Assembly (NCBI GenBank): GCA_004802705.1
Contig: SGPL01000615.1
Span: forward strand, 1 to 18,501
Source of the DNA: Bondarzewia mesenterica
Lineage: Eukaryota > Basidiomycota > Agaricomycetes > Russulales > Bondarzewiaceae
Direction of reading: 5' to 3'
DNA: 18,501 nt
Below are positions 18,060-18,501 of the stretch, one piece after another (the stretch's first letter is position 1; every line of letters begins with the position of its first letter). The notes beneath the pieces are model-generated. The model searched no databases, was not told the origin of the DNA, and saw only the letters and a list, made by a program, of their open reading frames with translations. A program made the position numbers and the translations under genes.

Positions 18060-18501
18060 CTATAAAAAAAAAAATGAAGCAAGATTCTTACTGCTTTGTA
18101 ATGAGTCTAGTTGTGACTCTAATGGTGATTTGTAGTTCAATTATGTAGCCTCAAGAATTCTGGGGGGGTCAAAATGGCCCTTTTGTCATCCACAAGTAAT
18201 GATTCTCTAAATCGGGAATCGTAATTACAGTAAATTAACCCAATTTGGAATGCAAATTTGCATTGGCACCTCTACTTCAAATCACCGCTAATTACATGCA
18301 TAAACTTTGACCCAAATTTTGACCCTCCTACAAATTNGCGTCAATTTCAGATCTCCAGTTCATAATTCCCTCCACACTAATCTATATGAATATTTGATTA
18401 CATCACGAATACATGAAGGAGCTTGTCAAGATATGATATCTGGGTTTCGTGCTAGCGAGACAAGAATGAACAGCTCAGTAATTGGGGACAATCACTATAA
18501 T
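18060..18501. other. AT-rich non-coding end of window
   Basis: No gene is seen. A frame reading ITKQ-like residues just above 18091 could be one more exon of the relic, but the implied intron (18060-18091) is only 32 bp. A perfect 16-bp palindrome lies at 18249-18264, TTTGACCC is repeated within 12 bp near 18307-18325, and there is an ambiguous base at 18336. Confidence 0.4.

Noticed and set aside
1..18501. tRNA or rRNA genes
   Set aside because: No cloverleaf with matching A and B boxes and no rRNA-like sequence was found by eye.

Overview
This window looks like nuclear DNA of a basidiomycete fungus, most likely an Agaricomycete. Coding regions are GC-rich and split by many short GT-AG introns (mostly 42-82 bp). 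The recognisable genes match filamentous basidiomycete families: a Kre9/Knh1-type wall protein, a TPR/J-domain co-chaperone, a UBA/UBX protein and an F-box protein. The assembly has ambiguous bases at 3479, 9117-9232 and 18336.

Layout. (1) 1-2061 is a repeat-rich left end. It holds degenerate repeats, a small two-exon candidate gene (602-1080), and a 629-bp element with near-perfect terminal inverted repeats next to TA dinucleotides. That element lies just upstream of the wall-protein gene. (2) 2062-12775 is a gene-dense core: the secreted Ser-rich Kre9/Knh1-like protein (+), the TPR/J-domain protein (-) sharing a 328-bp divergent promoter region with the UBA/zinc-finger/UBX protein (+), an F-box protein (-), and a single-pass membrane protein (-). 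Exons were rebuilt from splice sites and reading phase; only the membrane-protein gene keeps one unresolved interval. (3) 12776-14086 is mostly non-coding and ends in a lone minus-strand terminal exon whose 5' part is missing. (4) 14100-18501 is AT-rich repeat territory: a 57-bp minisatellite split by a precise 952-bp insertion, a 114-bp inverted repeat pair with 21-bp direct repeats outside it, and the decayed remains of a SWIM-zinc-finger-like gene.

How genes relate. The J-domain co-chaperone and the UBX protein share a short divergent promoter region. Their families work with Hsp70/Hsp90 and with Cdc48/p97, both part of protein quality control, and an F-box protein (ubiquitin ligase adaptor family) lies next door. 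Joint regulation is inference only.

Most unusual items: the exact interruption of the minisatellite with an ATG duplication, the paired (compensating) changes in the minisatellite palindromes, and the inverted-repeat structure at 16515-17821.
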